This document shows, piece after piece, positions 46,579-56,707 of a stretch of 64,000 bases of DNA. The notes under the pieces are model-generated. The model was not told where the DNA came from, did not search any database, and was given only the letters and a program-made list of their open reading frames with translations. This DNA comes from Hysterangium stoloniferum (taxonomy: Eukaryota > Basidiomycota > Agaricomycetes > Hysterangiales > Hysterangiaceae). Location: assembly GCA_015178975.1 (NCBI GenBank), contig WHVD01000013.1, positions 620,001 through 684,000 of the forward strand, in the 5' to 3' direction. The translations under genes were made by a program, and so were the position numbers. Numbering within the stretch: position 1 is the stretch's first letter; each line of letters begins with the position of its first letter.

Positions 46579-46637
46579 ATATATGTCACCACATGCCATC
46601 TAGTTTATACCGGTCGACGCTCTTACGCTCCAGTTCG

Positions 46638-46856
46638 GCCACTTTGCCAACTATTATAAACCATTAATTAGCTATAGCACCCTCGTATTGCCATTGGCTA
46701 TCATGTGTGTATGATCTATATTTGAACTCCAGCATACCTGTCAACGCCCTTGTTGTTTATGTAATTGGAAAGAGTAATCTTGACCACTTTGCCAACTATT
46801 ACAAACCATCAGCGAATACATTTTCATATTGCCATCAGTTATCATGTGGGGGTTTT
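46638..46856. repeat. Two imperfect direct repeats of about 74 bp
   Basis: CCACTTTGCCAACTATTA at about 46638 recurs at about 46783. Both copies continue with AAACCAT and then TATTGCCAT..TATCATGTG at matching spacing, with differences in between. They lie downstream of the prenylcysteine oxidase stop. Confidence 0.7.
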
Positions 46857-46933
46857 CTGCTATATACATTCAGTTCTTAACCGTAACATTCATTGGTTAT
46901 CATCTATATCTGAACCAGAGTGTGTGCATATAT

Positions 46934-47022
46934 CCGCTATCCACTATTCCAAGACACGGAGTTGTATCAGTATTCCTGCCGCTATCCACTATCCAAGACA
47001 CGGAGTTGTATCGGTATTCCTG
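46934..47022. repeat. Two-copy tandem repeat of 44-45 bp
   Basis: Unit one at 46934-46978 and unit two at 46979-47022 share CCGCTATCCACTAT, CCAAGACACGGAGTTGTATC and GTATTCCTG, differing by one T indel and one A/G change. It ends 12 bases before the ammonium transporter stop. Confidence 0.9.
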
Positions 47023-47033
47023 CGTAAGTAAAG

Positions 47034-49208
47034 TTATCCAGGTACATTCACCACTGTGGTTATTTCGCCTCCAGATTGCTGTTTCTCAAAATAGAAAACA
47101 CCTAGAGGATCCTGCGGAGCATTGCATCCATTTAGTGATGAGCTTTGTGTGGCACTGTGGTCAGGTTTGCTGTCCATGATCTCAGATGTGCATTCATGTT
47201 TCGCATAAACGTCATTGGACTCTTTGACACGAGTTGTCATAGGTGGATTCCAGTCGAGAAAGTCTCGACGAATCTCAATGTAGTCGTTGGCAAACTCCCC
47301 TATCTGAAATAAGTAACACGTTAAGAATTCGTAAACCATAGTGAGAAATAACAAAGGACACCTCTGTTTCGTCCATGCCAAGATTCTCTGCAGAGTCAGA
47401 AGCACGTAGATGAAGGCCAGGGATCAGATCAATGCCCTTTGCGAGAAGATATGTTGTTACAAAGGCTAGAGTCGACGGGATAAGAGCGTTAATCAGACAA
47501 AAATTTTTTTTACTTACCATAACCGGTGCACGCGCACACATAAGCAAACTGTTTGTAAAGTCGTTTCCTGGAAAAGAGGAAGCGAATGAATAAACCAGAA
47601 AAGCAGGTTCCTAGTCATTCATACCAATTCTGAGTGAACCCACCCGCTTCGATTGTAGATATCCCGTCTAGTCCTACGACATCTTTATCTGCAAAGATCG
47701 CGATGGAAATTAACCCTATCATGCCGCCAATTGCATGCTCAGCAAATAGATCGAGTGCATCATCGATCCGAAGGAGGAACTTGACTTTAGAATAAATGGC
47801 TTCAATTCAAGCCGGGACAACACAACGGCAATGGAACATACGTTTTGTGGCGTAGTTACATACTCCACCTGCGACAACACCAATGATGATAGAAGCCCAA
47901 GGGGAGACATACCCGCACGATGGAGTAGCTGCAACAAGGCCAGCAATCGTTCCCGAACAGAATCCGACCATGCTCCATCTTTTCTCGAGTCGAAAGTCAA
48001 GAAGACACCATGTGACCCCGCCCATTGCTGCGCATATACAGGAATTGAACGCTGCAACAATCGCACGCATGTTGGCACCAAACGCAGATCCGCCATTAAA
48101 ACTAGAGATAACTTCAGTTGAATGTTCGTGCAGAAACATGAACAATGGAAAATTACCCAATCCAACCTGGACTGAAAGTCAGAACTACAGCGTCTGTGTT
48201 CATGACAAAACGACACTCACCAAACCAGAGCATCCATGTTGCGAGAGCTACCATGGAAACATTATGTGGTCTAAAGTTCAGCAATTCTGTTGGCTTTCGT
48301 GGTCCAAGGGCAAGCGCATATGCTATGCCTCCTATACCTGACCCAATTTCAACGGGACCACCGCCTAAAGGAAACGTTAGAGTAGAGCTCGACAAACAGC
48401 ATTGCTAAGATGTACCAGCGAAATCCATGATACCCTAAAATGGCCGGTGAAGCCAACTCTTCGAACAATGACATGAAAGGACACTTACCCAAGCGAAGGC
48501 CCACCCGTTGATATTCCATGCCCAACAGGCCAGCGGGCAATACACAATCGTTACCCAGAAAAATGAGAATACTATGGCTGGGAGCACGCGACCCCGCTCT
48601 GCCACGCCGCCCATGAGGATCCCCACAGTTACCGCGGCAAATTCCATCTGAAAAAAGGCATATAGCAGGTCCGGAATGAAAGGCGAACCTGGTGAGGGTT
48701 CACCCAGGACATCCCGCAGCCCAAGGTGTCGAAGATCGCCAATGAATCCGTTCGCTGCCGTAGGAGAAAATGCCAGAGAATAACCCCAGAAAAACCACTG
48801 GAAAATTACGATTGCATTGGAGGCACAGACCACCCAGACCAGGGAAAGAGCAGATTTCCTCCGGGTAAGCCCAGAATAAAGGAACGCCAACCCTGGGATC
48901 ATGAAGCCGACCTAGCGACGGGTAGCAGCTCAGGAAAACGTGCCGAAAATAAGGACATTGATAAGACATTACCAAAGCACCGGCCATGATAACGAAGCCG
49001 ACATCGCCTTTGTCAAAGCTGTAAAGCCATTGCACCAATCAGATTCAGAAGATGAGAAGATAAGGGACAATTTTACGTTGAGCTGCTATCAGCACCTTAT
49101 ACAGCAAGGTATAATCGACAATCAGTCTGAGAATCGATATAGGAAGACTGGAGAACGCTTACGGTTTGCAAACGAAGTAATAGAGACCTCGTGTGTAGGC
49201 TCACTCAT
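47034..49208 (-). CDS. Ammonium transporter (Amt/Mep family)
   Basis: Exons 49018-48973, 48911-48489, 48434-48416 (19 nt), 48364-48221, 48166-48157 (10 nt), 48101-47842, 47784-47625, 47567-47518, 47465-47362 and 47303-47034 join in frame. Family marks: FDKGDVGFVIMAGALVM, MIPGLAFLYSGLTRRKSALS, WAWNINGWAFAWGIMDFAGG, WIGFNGGSAFGAN, CSGTIAGLVAATPSCGYVSP, DDALDLFAEHAIGGMIGLI. About eleven membrane helices are expected, with a hydrophilic C-tail of about 90 residues. It moves ammonium across the plasma membrane; some Mep proteins also act as filamentation sensors. The first exon is uncertain: ATG 49208 (MSEPTHEVSIT) fits in phase only with a weak donor ending the exon at 49174; the stronger GTAAGC donor (exon to 49163) breaks the frame. 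Confidence 0.9.
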
Positions 49209-49666
49209 GGTAGGCGGTAATGAGATGATCACCAGGCGATAAGCACAGACCATCATCTTATTGGTCGATCACGGCAAGGGCGTCAAAAAAACTGAACCAC
49301 TTGTCCGATTAAGGGAGGGGGATATACATAACTGTGTGTTATGTAATACCCACGTGATCCTAAAACAAAAATAAAATACCAATCCCTACACTCTAACACC
49401 CAACCTGTAAACCGCCTAGAGGGTCTTCCAATATGATTTCCAATTGTTTGATGATTGGCAGCGATTAGGTAGTAGAGTTGGGAATAGCTCAACGTAAGTT
49501 GCGGGTTCAATTCTCCCTCTCATACACATAGCAAACGACTAGGAGCGTCAAAGTAATTCACGAAAACCTGAATCGGTAACACAGAATTAAATTACCTCTT
49601 AGGACACCATTACACTTGTCAACTTGTCTACGCTACGTCGAAGCTTTTGTACCATAGTGATTGCAC
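49209..49666. other. Intergenic region with tRNA-like B-box sequence
   Basis: Upstream region of the ammonium transporter and 3' side of ECT1. At about 49476-49523 a segment reads GGGAATAGCTCAACG, then TTGCGGGTTCAATTCTCCC, resembling a D-arm joined directly to a T-arm. No anticodon arm or acceptor pairing is present, so it is not a functional tRNA. Confidence 0.35.
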
Positions 49667-51159
49667 TCAAAACTTCATCCCCTTGCGCATTTGTCGTTCT
49701 TCATACAACTTCCGCTGAGACATCAATTTTTTTCGCAAGCCTGGAATATCCTGCAGCTGTGGCACTGCAACTGAAACATTCTATGCGGCGTGGATAATGA
49801 GTCTCGGCATTATATGCAAGCGAACGAATCACCTTCAGAGGCTTCTCGGCCGCGTCACTAGACGTCGAATTCACAACTAATTCTATCCCGATGGCATGAG
49901 CGACAGGCTCAGGCAGAGCCATAGGAACTGATAATATGATCCCGTCTGTGTACTGGACGCAAGGTTAGAAGAATGTAACACAGTAACACGTCGAAGCACC
50001 TTGCATTGAGTTATTGCTAATGCCCGTTCAAGCAAAGTGAGCAATGGTCTTGCTCCAGTTTGCACTTGAATGTCCTAAAAAAAAGCAACACTGATGTGTG
50101 CTCTCACGTACACGGAAAATTAGAGACTTACCTGGTCTGTCCAGAGCCCAACTATCAGAACACCGTTTTCTTCAATTTCTTTAGCCCTTCTGAGGAGCTC
50201 GACGTGTCCGGCGCCGAAACAGTCCCAGCTGCCCCCGATGTACTTGATCGTTTTACCCGCAGGCCGTTTCGTACGAATATCTTCCACCCCATTGCCGCAC
50301 AGTAGATTCCCGTAGTCAAGCACGGCATACGGATATGGAACTGCGGCAACAAACAGATCAAGAAGTTCTCTGAGTTTTCCTTGTTCAGGCTCTTCAGTAC
50401 TCGTGGTCTCGGGAAGCAATAAACGTTGAATGAGTGATGTTGTGGAAATTCCTTCGGTGCGTTTACATTCTAGATATTTACCAGCTGCTTTGTATGCTGC
50501 ATAGCAGTCGTTACCTTCAGCATCCTCCAGAAAAATATATCAGGATAATTATCGACCAGCAAAGCCGATCACGCACAAGAACGATGTCGTCACCGTGTAC
50601 CACAAAATCTATTATAGATTCATTATATAATTGTTACTAGCAAAAGTGGATCTCACTGACCTATGTTCTTCCCTCGAGTGACGTCAAAACGTGTCACATA
50701 AGGGACGTCCTCAACAACTTCGTCTATCCAACGGCATCCACGAATCAACGCGTAACTGTAGAGCAGTGTTACGGTTACGTCTGAAACGTGATACAGTTAT
50801 GGTCACCGTTCAGTCTGGTCGAAAAGAGGCGGTCCCTTATTTCTTTTAAAAAAAAAGCCCCATCATGAGATAAAGAATATCAACTTGATATTGCTGTACA
50901 TACTTGAGGATTTCTTTGTCGGCGTGTATCCCAGCGAAAATCCGTGGACGAGGTTCATTTTCAATTAAGAACAAAGCTTGTCGTATCGCATTGGCATGAG
51001 CATACTATATGGGGCATCAACATGAGCGCACGAGCCGGAGAAAGAATCATTCTACATGGAATCCATCAAAGCATCCATCAAGCCTGAAATTTGAAAGCTG
51101 GTTAACAAACAAAATAAACTGAAAAGGAAGTTTGAGGCGGACCAGAGTGAAATCGGCAT
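49667..51159 (-). CDS. ECT1: Ethanolamine-phosphate cytidylyltransferase, 326 aa
   Basis: Ten exons (51159-51143, 51083-51056, 51004-50904, 50842-50807, 50755-50661, 50608-50577, 50524-50132, 50074-50000, 49952-49833, 49750-49667), 981 bp. First cytidylyltransferase fold: LWLDGCFDGFHYAHANAIRQ, IFAGIHADKEILKNKGPP, TERYALIRGCRWIDEVVEDV, FVVHGDDIVL. Second fold: YIGGSWDCFGAGHVELLRRA, GVLIVGLWTDQ, then a short C-terminus with LRKKLMSQRKLYEERQ. This layout is specific to PCYT2/ECT1, the CDP-ethanolamine step of the Kennedy pathway, at the ER/cytosol. Two changes are notable: the first HxGH is HYAH and the second is GAGH. It is shorter than most fungal homologues, mainly after the second motif. Confidence 0.88.
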
Positions 51160-52403
51160 CAAATTCTGTGCACCTAATCTACTCCAAAATTCACCCTTTT
51201 ATCTGCAGAATCTTGGGACGCAATCCTTCCCAATGAGATATCAATGAAGGTGTTACTTGAAGCGTACATTGCACGTGACCCTGTATTTATATATAGCACC
51301 TTCAAATTCTCAAACAAACCACTAGTTGCTTAAAATGAAAGTTGTTACTTATTAAAACAGTATCAAACAGTTGATCAACGAAATATATTCATCATTCCAT
51401 ATTAATTGTAATAGGAGAGTATTAGATGACACCGTTTGCTTTGCGAGAAATGCTGTTCACACGGTATCAGTAAACATGGACCTACATGATTACACTCTAA
51501 ACTAAATCCTTTTTTTCAATGCCTACGGGATAAGAGACAACCCCATACTACATGGTTACCTCTATAACGTTTTCGTCAAGAGCATCAATCATAATTATCA
51601 ACGATGTACTATGTGGATAGAGTCCTACTAGTCCCTTTCTCACTGACAGCCCCCCACGGGTCAAGAGCCGTTTAAATGATCTGATTGCAATGAGCCCCTC
51701 ATTATAACTCTGATCATCAATTGTGGTACCGGAGGCGCTCTGAAGCATGTCAAAATATCAGTTATCAAGGCCTATACGAGGCTCACTACGCTCTTTCTCA
51801 GCCTCGTCTCAAGCAAGGGCGCCCGAAGGCAGTGTTCTTACCAACCTTTTCATCTTGTCATGAATAAACAGCGTCTGAGCATTTAAATCACCAAAAACTA
51901 TTACCTCTTGCTGGTTCTTTTGTCTTGTTCTGATGCCATACTGCCTCTTTTGAGTCTTCCCTGAAGACCCTTTCACCGCCTCCAGGTGTCGGAGCCAAAT
52001 GTATGGTTATCTGACGACACGTGCTGTTCGTCGACAGTGACCCATTAATTTCATCTATTGTCCTGCCTTCTGCAGACGCACAGGAATGTTCCGCCCCACT
52101 GATAAATTGACGCTGGTCTTGCCTACGCACTCTCATTGGACGAGGCCAAGATATGACGAAAAAGGCAAGTATGGTATGTTTCTGAGCTATCTGATTGGCT
52201 GCAGAAATAAAAGTTGACGGGAAAGGATTGGGGGGGTTTATGCCTTCGCAAACTTAGTGGACGACACAAACAAATTCATTTTTTGAGAGGATATAAGTAT
52301 ACCACCCATGTTTGACAAGGTTCCACCCCCCATCCCCACCCCCAATTTGCCCTCGCAGACAGTTCTCAGAGACATCAGCCCAGTCCTATCTTGTGCAGTC
52401 AAT
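51160..52403. other. 1.2-kb region with unresolved coding-like pieces (minus strand)
   Basis: Minus-strand frames at 52136-51888 and 51748-51548 look protein-like: QEVIVFGDLNAQTLFIHDK reads across about 51905-51850 and DDQSYNEGLIAIRSFKRLLT with GLVGLYPHSTSLIIMIDALD lies at 51720-51570. They may be exons of one gene, but no start, stop or consistent splice pattern can be fixed and I do not recognise the family. Confidence 0.35.
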
Positions 52404-53677
52404 ATGTCTCTCGATCGCACCCCGCGTAGTGCTGGCTTGGCAGCCCGTAAGCCCCCCGGAGCGAATTAAATAAATGTTTGCTGATTGTCTTTCCTCAACA
52501 GAATCCAATATAACAGCTTCAGCTGACGGCCATGTGGAAGACAACCACACAACCCCACAGAAAAATAAACCCGACCGCAAGCCATCCGCTTCCAACAACC
52601 CTAAACGTCCCAAAAACCGATTCTTCATCTTCCTCACAGATTTCCACAGAGAGCACAAAACGAGCGGAAAACTTAACGGATTTACAAATTCCGAGATCAC
52701 TCGAATCGCCTCTAACATTTGGAATTCGTTGACGGAGGACCAGCAAGCTCCTTATTTGCGTCGTCAGATCAAGGAATTCGCTGAACACAGGAAAATGTAT
52801 CCCGGCTATCGCTACACTCCAGCCGCACACTCATCAGAAAGCGTCAGACGCAAACGCAAGACGAAGTACGACAGTAGTGAAGCTGCCATGCGCTGTAGGA
52901 AAGCTGCCGAGCTTCTCATGTCTGGATCACTGGCAGGAGATGGGAGCACCATCGAGATTTCGCAGTCAATCGACACGGACAATTCTCAAGTTCACATTGA
53001 ATTCGAATCGCCTTTAACAGACGTTTCCTTTCATGATGACACTTTTTCTACCGCGCACAAAAACTCTGTGGCGAGGGAAACGACAGCAAAGCAAGGGAGT
53101 CTTTCCACTGATTCAAGTCTGCACCTTGCAACCACTGTGGGGATGTCCGTAGACGGCGAACTATTCTCTCCTCAGAGCCCTCCCGAGAAATCACTCGCAC
53201 CAAGTCCAGCTGATTTCCTTGCTGAGGTAGGCTTTATTTTCGAAAAATCTGGTCAGTCACGTTCTAATGCTTGTCCTTTCTCAGACGCAGACAAATTCCC
53301 CCACCGCCGAATGGCACGGCTGCCTACCTGCTTGGGACATCGCGTCGTCATCTCTTCCAGGCCTGAGCAGCGTTGCATACTCGCAACCGTACGATGGTTC
53401 CTCAAATATCAATACTTTTGAAATTGAGGCTTACGCTTCTCGGTCGTCTTTCAACGAAGGAGAAGTCATATTCTCCTCCAGTTTCTCCCCGATGCCCGCA
53501 AGCCACGAATCGTTCATACCGATGCTCTCCGAATGGCATGGGCTACTAGAGCAAGTGGGTATAACGGATGTTAACCTTGCCCCCGTTGAGAGCACCTACC
53601 CCCATGGCGTCGGGTGTACGGGCAGCACCTTGGACGACCTTTCATACGACGAGATTTTCAACTGTGATGCGAATTGA
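52404..53677 (+). CDS. HMG-box transcription factor, 386 aa
   Basis: Exons 52404-52446, 52502-53226 and 53285-53677 (1161 bp). HMG box at about 43-112: PKRPKNRFFIFLTDFHREHK, GFTNSEITRIASNIWNSLTE, QAPYLRRQIKEFAEHRKMYP, a MAT/Ste11-like box with the PKRPxNxFxxF helix-1 motif. A basic RRKRKTKYDSSE follows and the rest is Ser/Thr/Pro/Glu-rich with a terminal acidic DDLSYDEIFNCD, which could be an activation tail. Fungal homologues include regulators of mating and fruiting, but no ortholog can be named. It is unrelated in detail to the other HMG gene at 22.8 kb. Short first exon (43 nt). Confidence 0.85.
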
Positions 53678-54485
53678 TTCTCTTCTCTATTCTCCCTTTG
53701 AATAGTCACGCCCAGCATGCATCACCCGCCTTCTTATACAACCTATGCCAACACTTTCTCTTCCTCCTCTCTTCTCTATGTCCTTTTCAATAGGCTATTT
53801 CGCCACATAGACGTTGTGCATCTTGTGCGCATTTCAGGATACAAATTTTCAGAGACAGGCAACGTTATCGCTTTCACTAGGAAAGAGTCGTTGGGGATTC
53901 AGTCATCTGTGAACGGCCTACTATAAAAACTGAACGCCTAGACTAAAAATACATGCAGGAATAGCTCCTTTGAGATAGCTTTATGTCTTCTGAATTACGC
54001 CGTTCGTTTTTAAAATAAATAAATAAAAGTGTTACTTATACAAACTAACTGACTCAAATACTGTTGATACAGCTACATTATTGTGATTTCGATCTGTATT
54101 TTGAATACGGGCTATAGGAAAGTGCTCGCGAGGGAATGTCTCTTTCTCCGGGTGAATCTGACATTCGCGTAGTCTTATTAATACCACACAGCTCGTGTTT
54201 CTTTTACTTCGAAATTTCAGGCCCCCAGTGCACATACCGCCTATCATATCCAAACGTGCTTTAATCTTTACGTGAGCTTGAACGTTTGAGCTGTCATAGT
54301 CCATGCTCTCGCCTGCCTGTAACACTTATATAGCACAGACCATGTATCGCCGGCCTCGCCTAGCCGTCCCCCTCGGTTTCTTGCAGATATCTGTCTTACA
54401 GTATTAACGATATAGCGTTTGACCCGCATCAACTTAAAGTGGCAGTCCTATATCCCAGTATTTAACTATAGTACACCTTATCGCA
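53678..54485. other. Intergenic region between HMG gene and HAD phosphatase
   Basis: About 800 bases, moderately AT-rich, without conserved reading frames or repeats that I can see. Likely 3' UTR of the HMG gene and promoter of the phosphatase. Confidence 0.4.
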
Positions 54486-55631
54486 ATGCCGGTGATCACT
54501 GTCGATGCTGTGAGTGTCCTGCCTTCAAACTTGAGGTCCCGTTTTTCAACTGTGGGCACCGCCCAGATCCTGTTCGATATGGATGGGTAGATTGGGAATA
54601 CTTCTTCCCTTCATGGTGTACTTACAAAGAGCCTTGCACATAGAACACTCATTGACTCCACGCCCGGCGTGGTCAAGGCGTGGGGAGTCTTCGGGAAAGA
54701 GTACAATTTTGATCCAGTGGCAGCCTGCAATGGTAGGAAAACATCGTCCGAATTCAGTGTTTCACTGATTGTAGTCATATATTAAACAGCAACACATGGC
54801 GTGCGGCTTTCAGAGTCCCTCCGCACATGGTGTAATGTCCACGATGAATCCAAAATAAAGGTTTGATACGTATCATTACCTGTCTTTTTTTCTTTCTTTT
54901 TGTAAGAAAAACCATGCCATTCTTAGGACGAAGCCGTTCGCTTTGAGTACGAAGTACTCGAAGGCGGCGTTATCGTACTACCTGGTGTACACGACTTGTT
55001 GCATCAGGTAAAAATTCCGACGTGAACTTGATTTTAAAATTTACGGAATTTACGATAGATTCGCACCAGTTCCTCTGCTAGAACACCAGGATGGACTATT
55101 GTCACTAGCGGTGAATTGCTCTAACAAACATTACCCTGTAGAGATTACTTACCTATCATATACTAAGCTACCAATGTGTATACCTCCAAAGCACTTGATC
55201 AATGCAGACTTGAGGGCCCACAATATGCGCCACTGATCACTGCGGATGATGTACCTAAGGGTAAACCTGACCCTGCTCCTTACCTTACTGGTGCGAAGGC
55301 TCTCGGCGTGGATCCCAGAAATTGTATGTTTTTCTTCAGTGCGAGTTGGGACCCACATTTTAACTCTGTTTTCAAAACAAATCTAGGCCTTGTTGTTGAG
55401 GATGCTGTTAGCGGTATCATCAGTGGCAAAGCGGCGGGTGCACGCGTCCTCGCTGTGACGACTTCCACAACTCGGGAGGTAGTTGCTACAGCTGAACCAG
55501 ATTGGATTGTCTCAGACTTAAAACGGTGAGTTCATAAGCATTGATTAAAGCACGTTTATGCAATTGACATCCATAGTGTATCCGCCAAATGGGTCGATGG
55601 GAAGATTGAACTCACCATCTGTGATGAATGA
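54486..55631 (+). CDS. HAD-superfamily sugar/glycerol phosphatase (GPP/DOG-like), 228 aa
   Basis: Nine exons (54486-54509, 54567-54586, 54644-54732, 54790-54860, 54927-55007, 55059-55110, 55168-55323, 55387-55525, 55577-55631), 687 bp. HAD motif I is ILFDMDGTLID (Asp12, Asp14), motif II TIVTSATN, motif III GKPDPAPYL (Lys), motif IV CLVVEDAVSGI. A helical cap lies between about 20 and 90 (VVKAWGVFGKEYNFDP, ATHGVR). This arrangement matches fungal glycerol-3-phosphatase (GPP1/2) and 2-deoxyglucose-6-phosphatase (DOG) proteins, which cannot be separated by eye. GPP activity would make glycerol during osmotic stress. The first two exons are 24 and 20 nt. Confidence 0.88.
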
Positions 55632-56000
55632 CTTGGACTGAGCTCGGCGATTGGGATCTCTGCCTTTGTTACACTGCGAGAGAAATAGACGACCCTGATG
55701 AATTAGAGTTTCGCAATTTGAGCCTGGATTATTTAGCCCAAAATTAACAATCTGCCAAGACTTAGTTAGCATCTTCCTTGACCAAAACCACTTCACTATT
55801 CGATATTAACTGTTTCTTAATACACTGATATCGATCTAGAAAAATTCCAAGGTGATCATCGATTATGCAACAACTCACATCTCCTTGGGAGTGGTTGATC
55901 AAATACCTAACAAGTCCCGCTGGCACCGCAAAAATTAATGATTAGACGTTTCAGGGTTCTTTAGAGTACAAATCCAGCACAAGTCCAAGAGCAGTTCGGA
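55632..56000. other. Short spacer between convergent phosphatase and small helical-protein gene
   Basis: No gene, repeat or RNA feature is seen. Confidence 0.4.
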
Positions 56001-56501
56001 TCACTTCTTCCCCGCACCTTTCAGCTCTTCTTTCGTTTCCCGAGCCTCTGCTTCTGCCTAGGTTAACATTTGTGAGCAAAGATGACCTCCGTGATAAACC
56101 CAAGGAGCTGTACCTTATTTGCTGTCTGTCCAGCAGCGGTGGTCAGTCGTTCGGCCTTGTCTCTGGTCCCTTTTGAAGCATCTCCTGCGTATGACGTTAA
56201 AAGAAACAACGTCTTACTAGTGTCTTGTGGTCTTATGTACTCACCGACCACCTCCTTCGTAACTTTCTCTCCTGATTCTATCACGGATGCAAGTCCTTTG
56301 CCGACCTTCTTATTAATCTGTGATATTTTCAAATGAGTAGGATGAAGTCACAGCTATAGTGGCTGAGAAACGACTTACAACGTCCGCTACTTCGCTAACC
56401 TTTTCTTTGACGGTCTTTCCGTTGACATGTGATATTGCAAACGGCCGGCTAGATAGAACGACAGGTGTCCGCGATGATTTGACTAGGGCTGAGCGGTACA
56501 T
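56001..56501 (-). CDS. Small helical protein with possible mitochondrial presequence, 107 aa
   Basis: Four exons, 56501-56379, 56317-56245, 56184-56114 and 56057-56001 (324 bp), join in frame with consensus splice sites. The first 25 residues (MYRSALVKSSRTPVVLSSRP) are Arg/Ser/hydroxyl-rich without acidic residues, like a mitochondrial presequence. The rest is charged and alternating (KTVKEKVSEVADV, ASKGTRDKAERLTTAAGQTA, AEAEARETKEELKGAGKK), which resembles LEA-type or other stress-related amphipathic helices. No family is recognised beyond that resemblance. The ATG lies near several methionine-rich alternative frames on the other strand that are ignored. Confidence 0.65.
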
Positions 56502-56707
56502 GGTGGTAACAAGGAATTTGGGTCAGGAGCTCCGGTGTTTTTTTATCGTTTTGACATCTTACATGACGAACGGGATGATGTCACACGAGTCGCGTTCAAC
56601 TCTGACACGTGAAATACACGTGATACTACGTCACGCATTCCTTAATGATTGTTAGATTCAAAATCACAAGCATATCAAATTTTAAATTGTTTTTTAGAAT
56701 TTAATGA

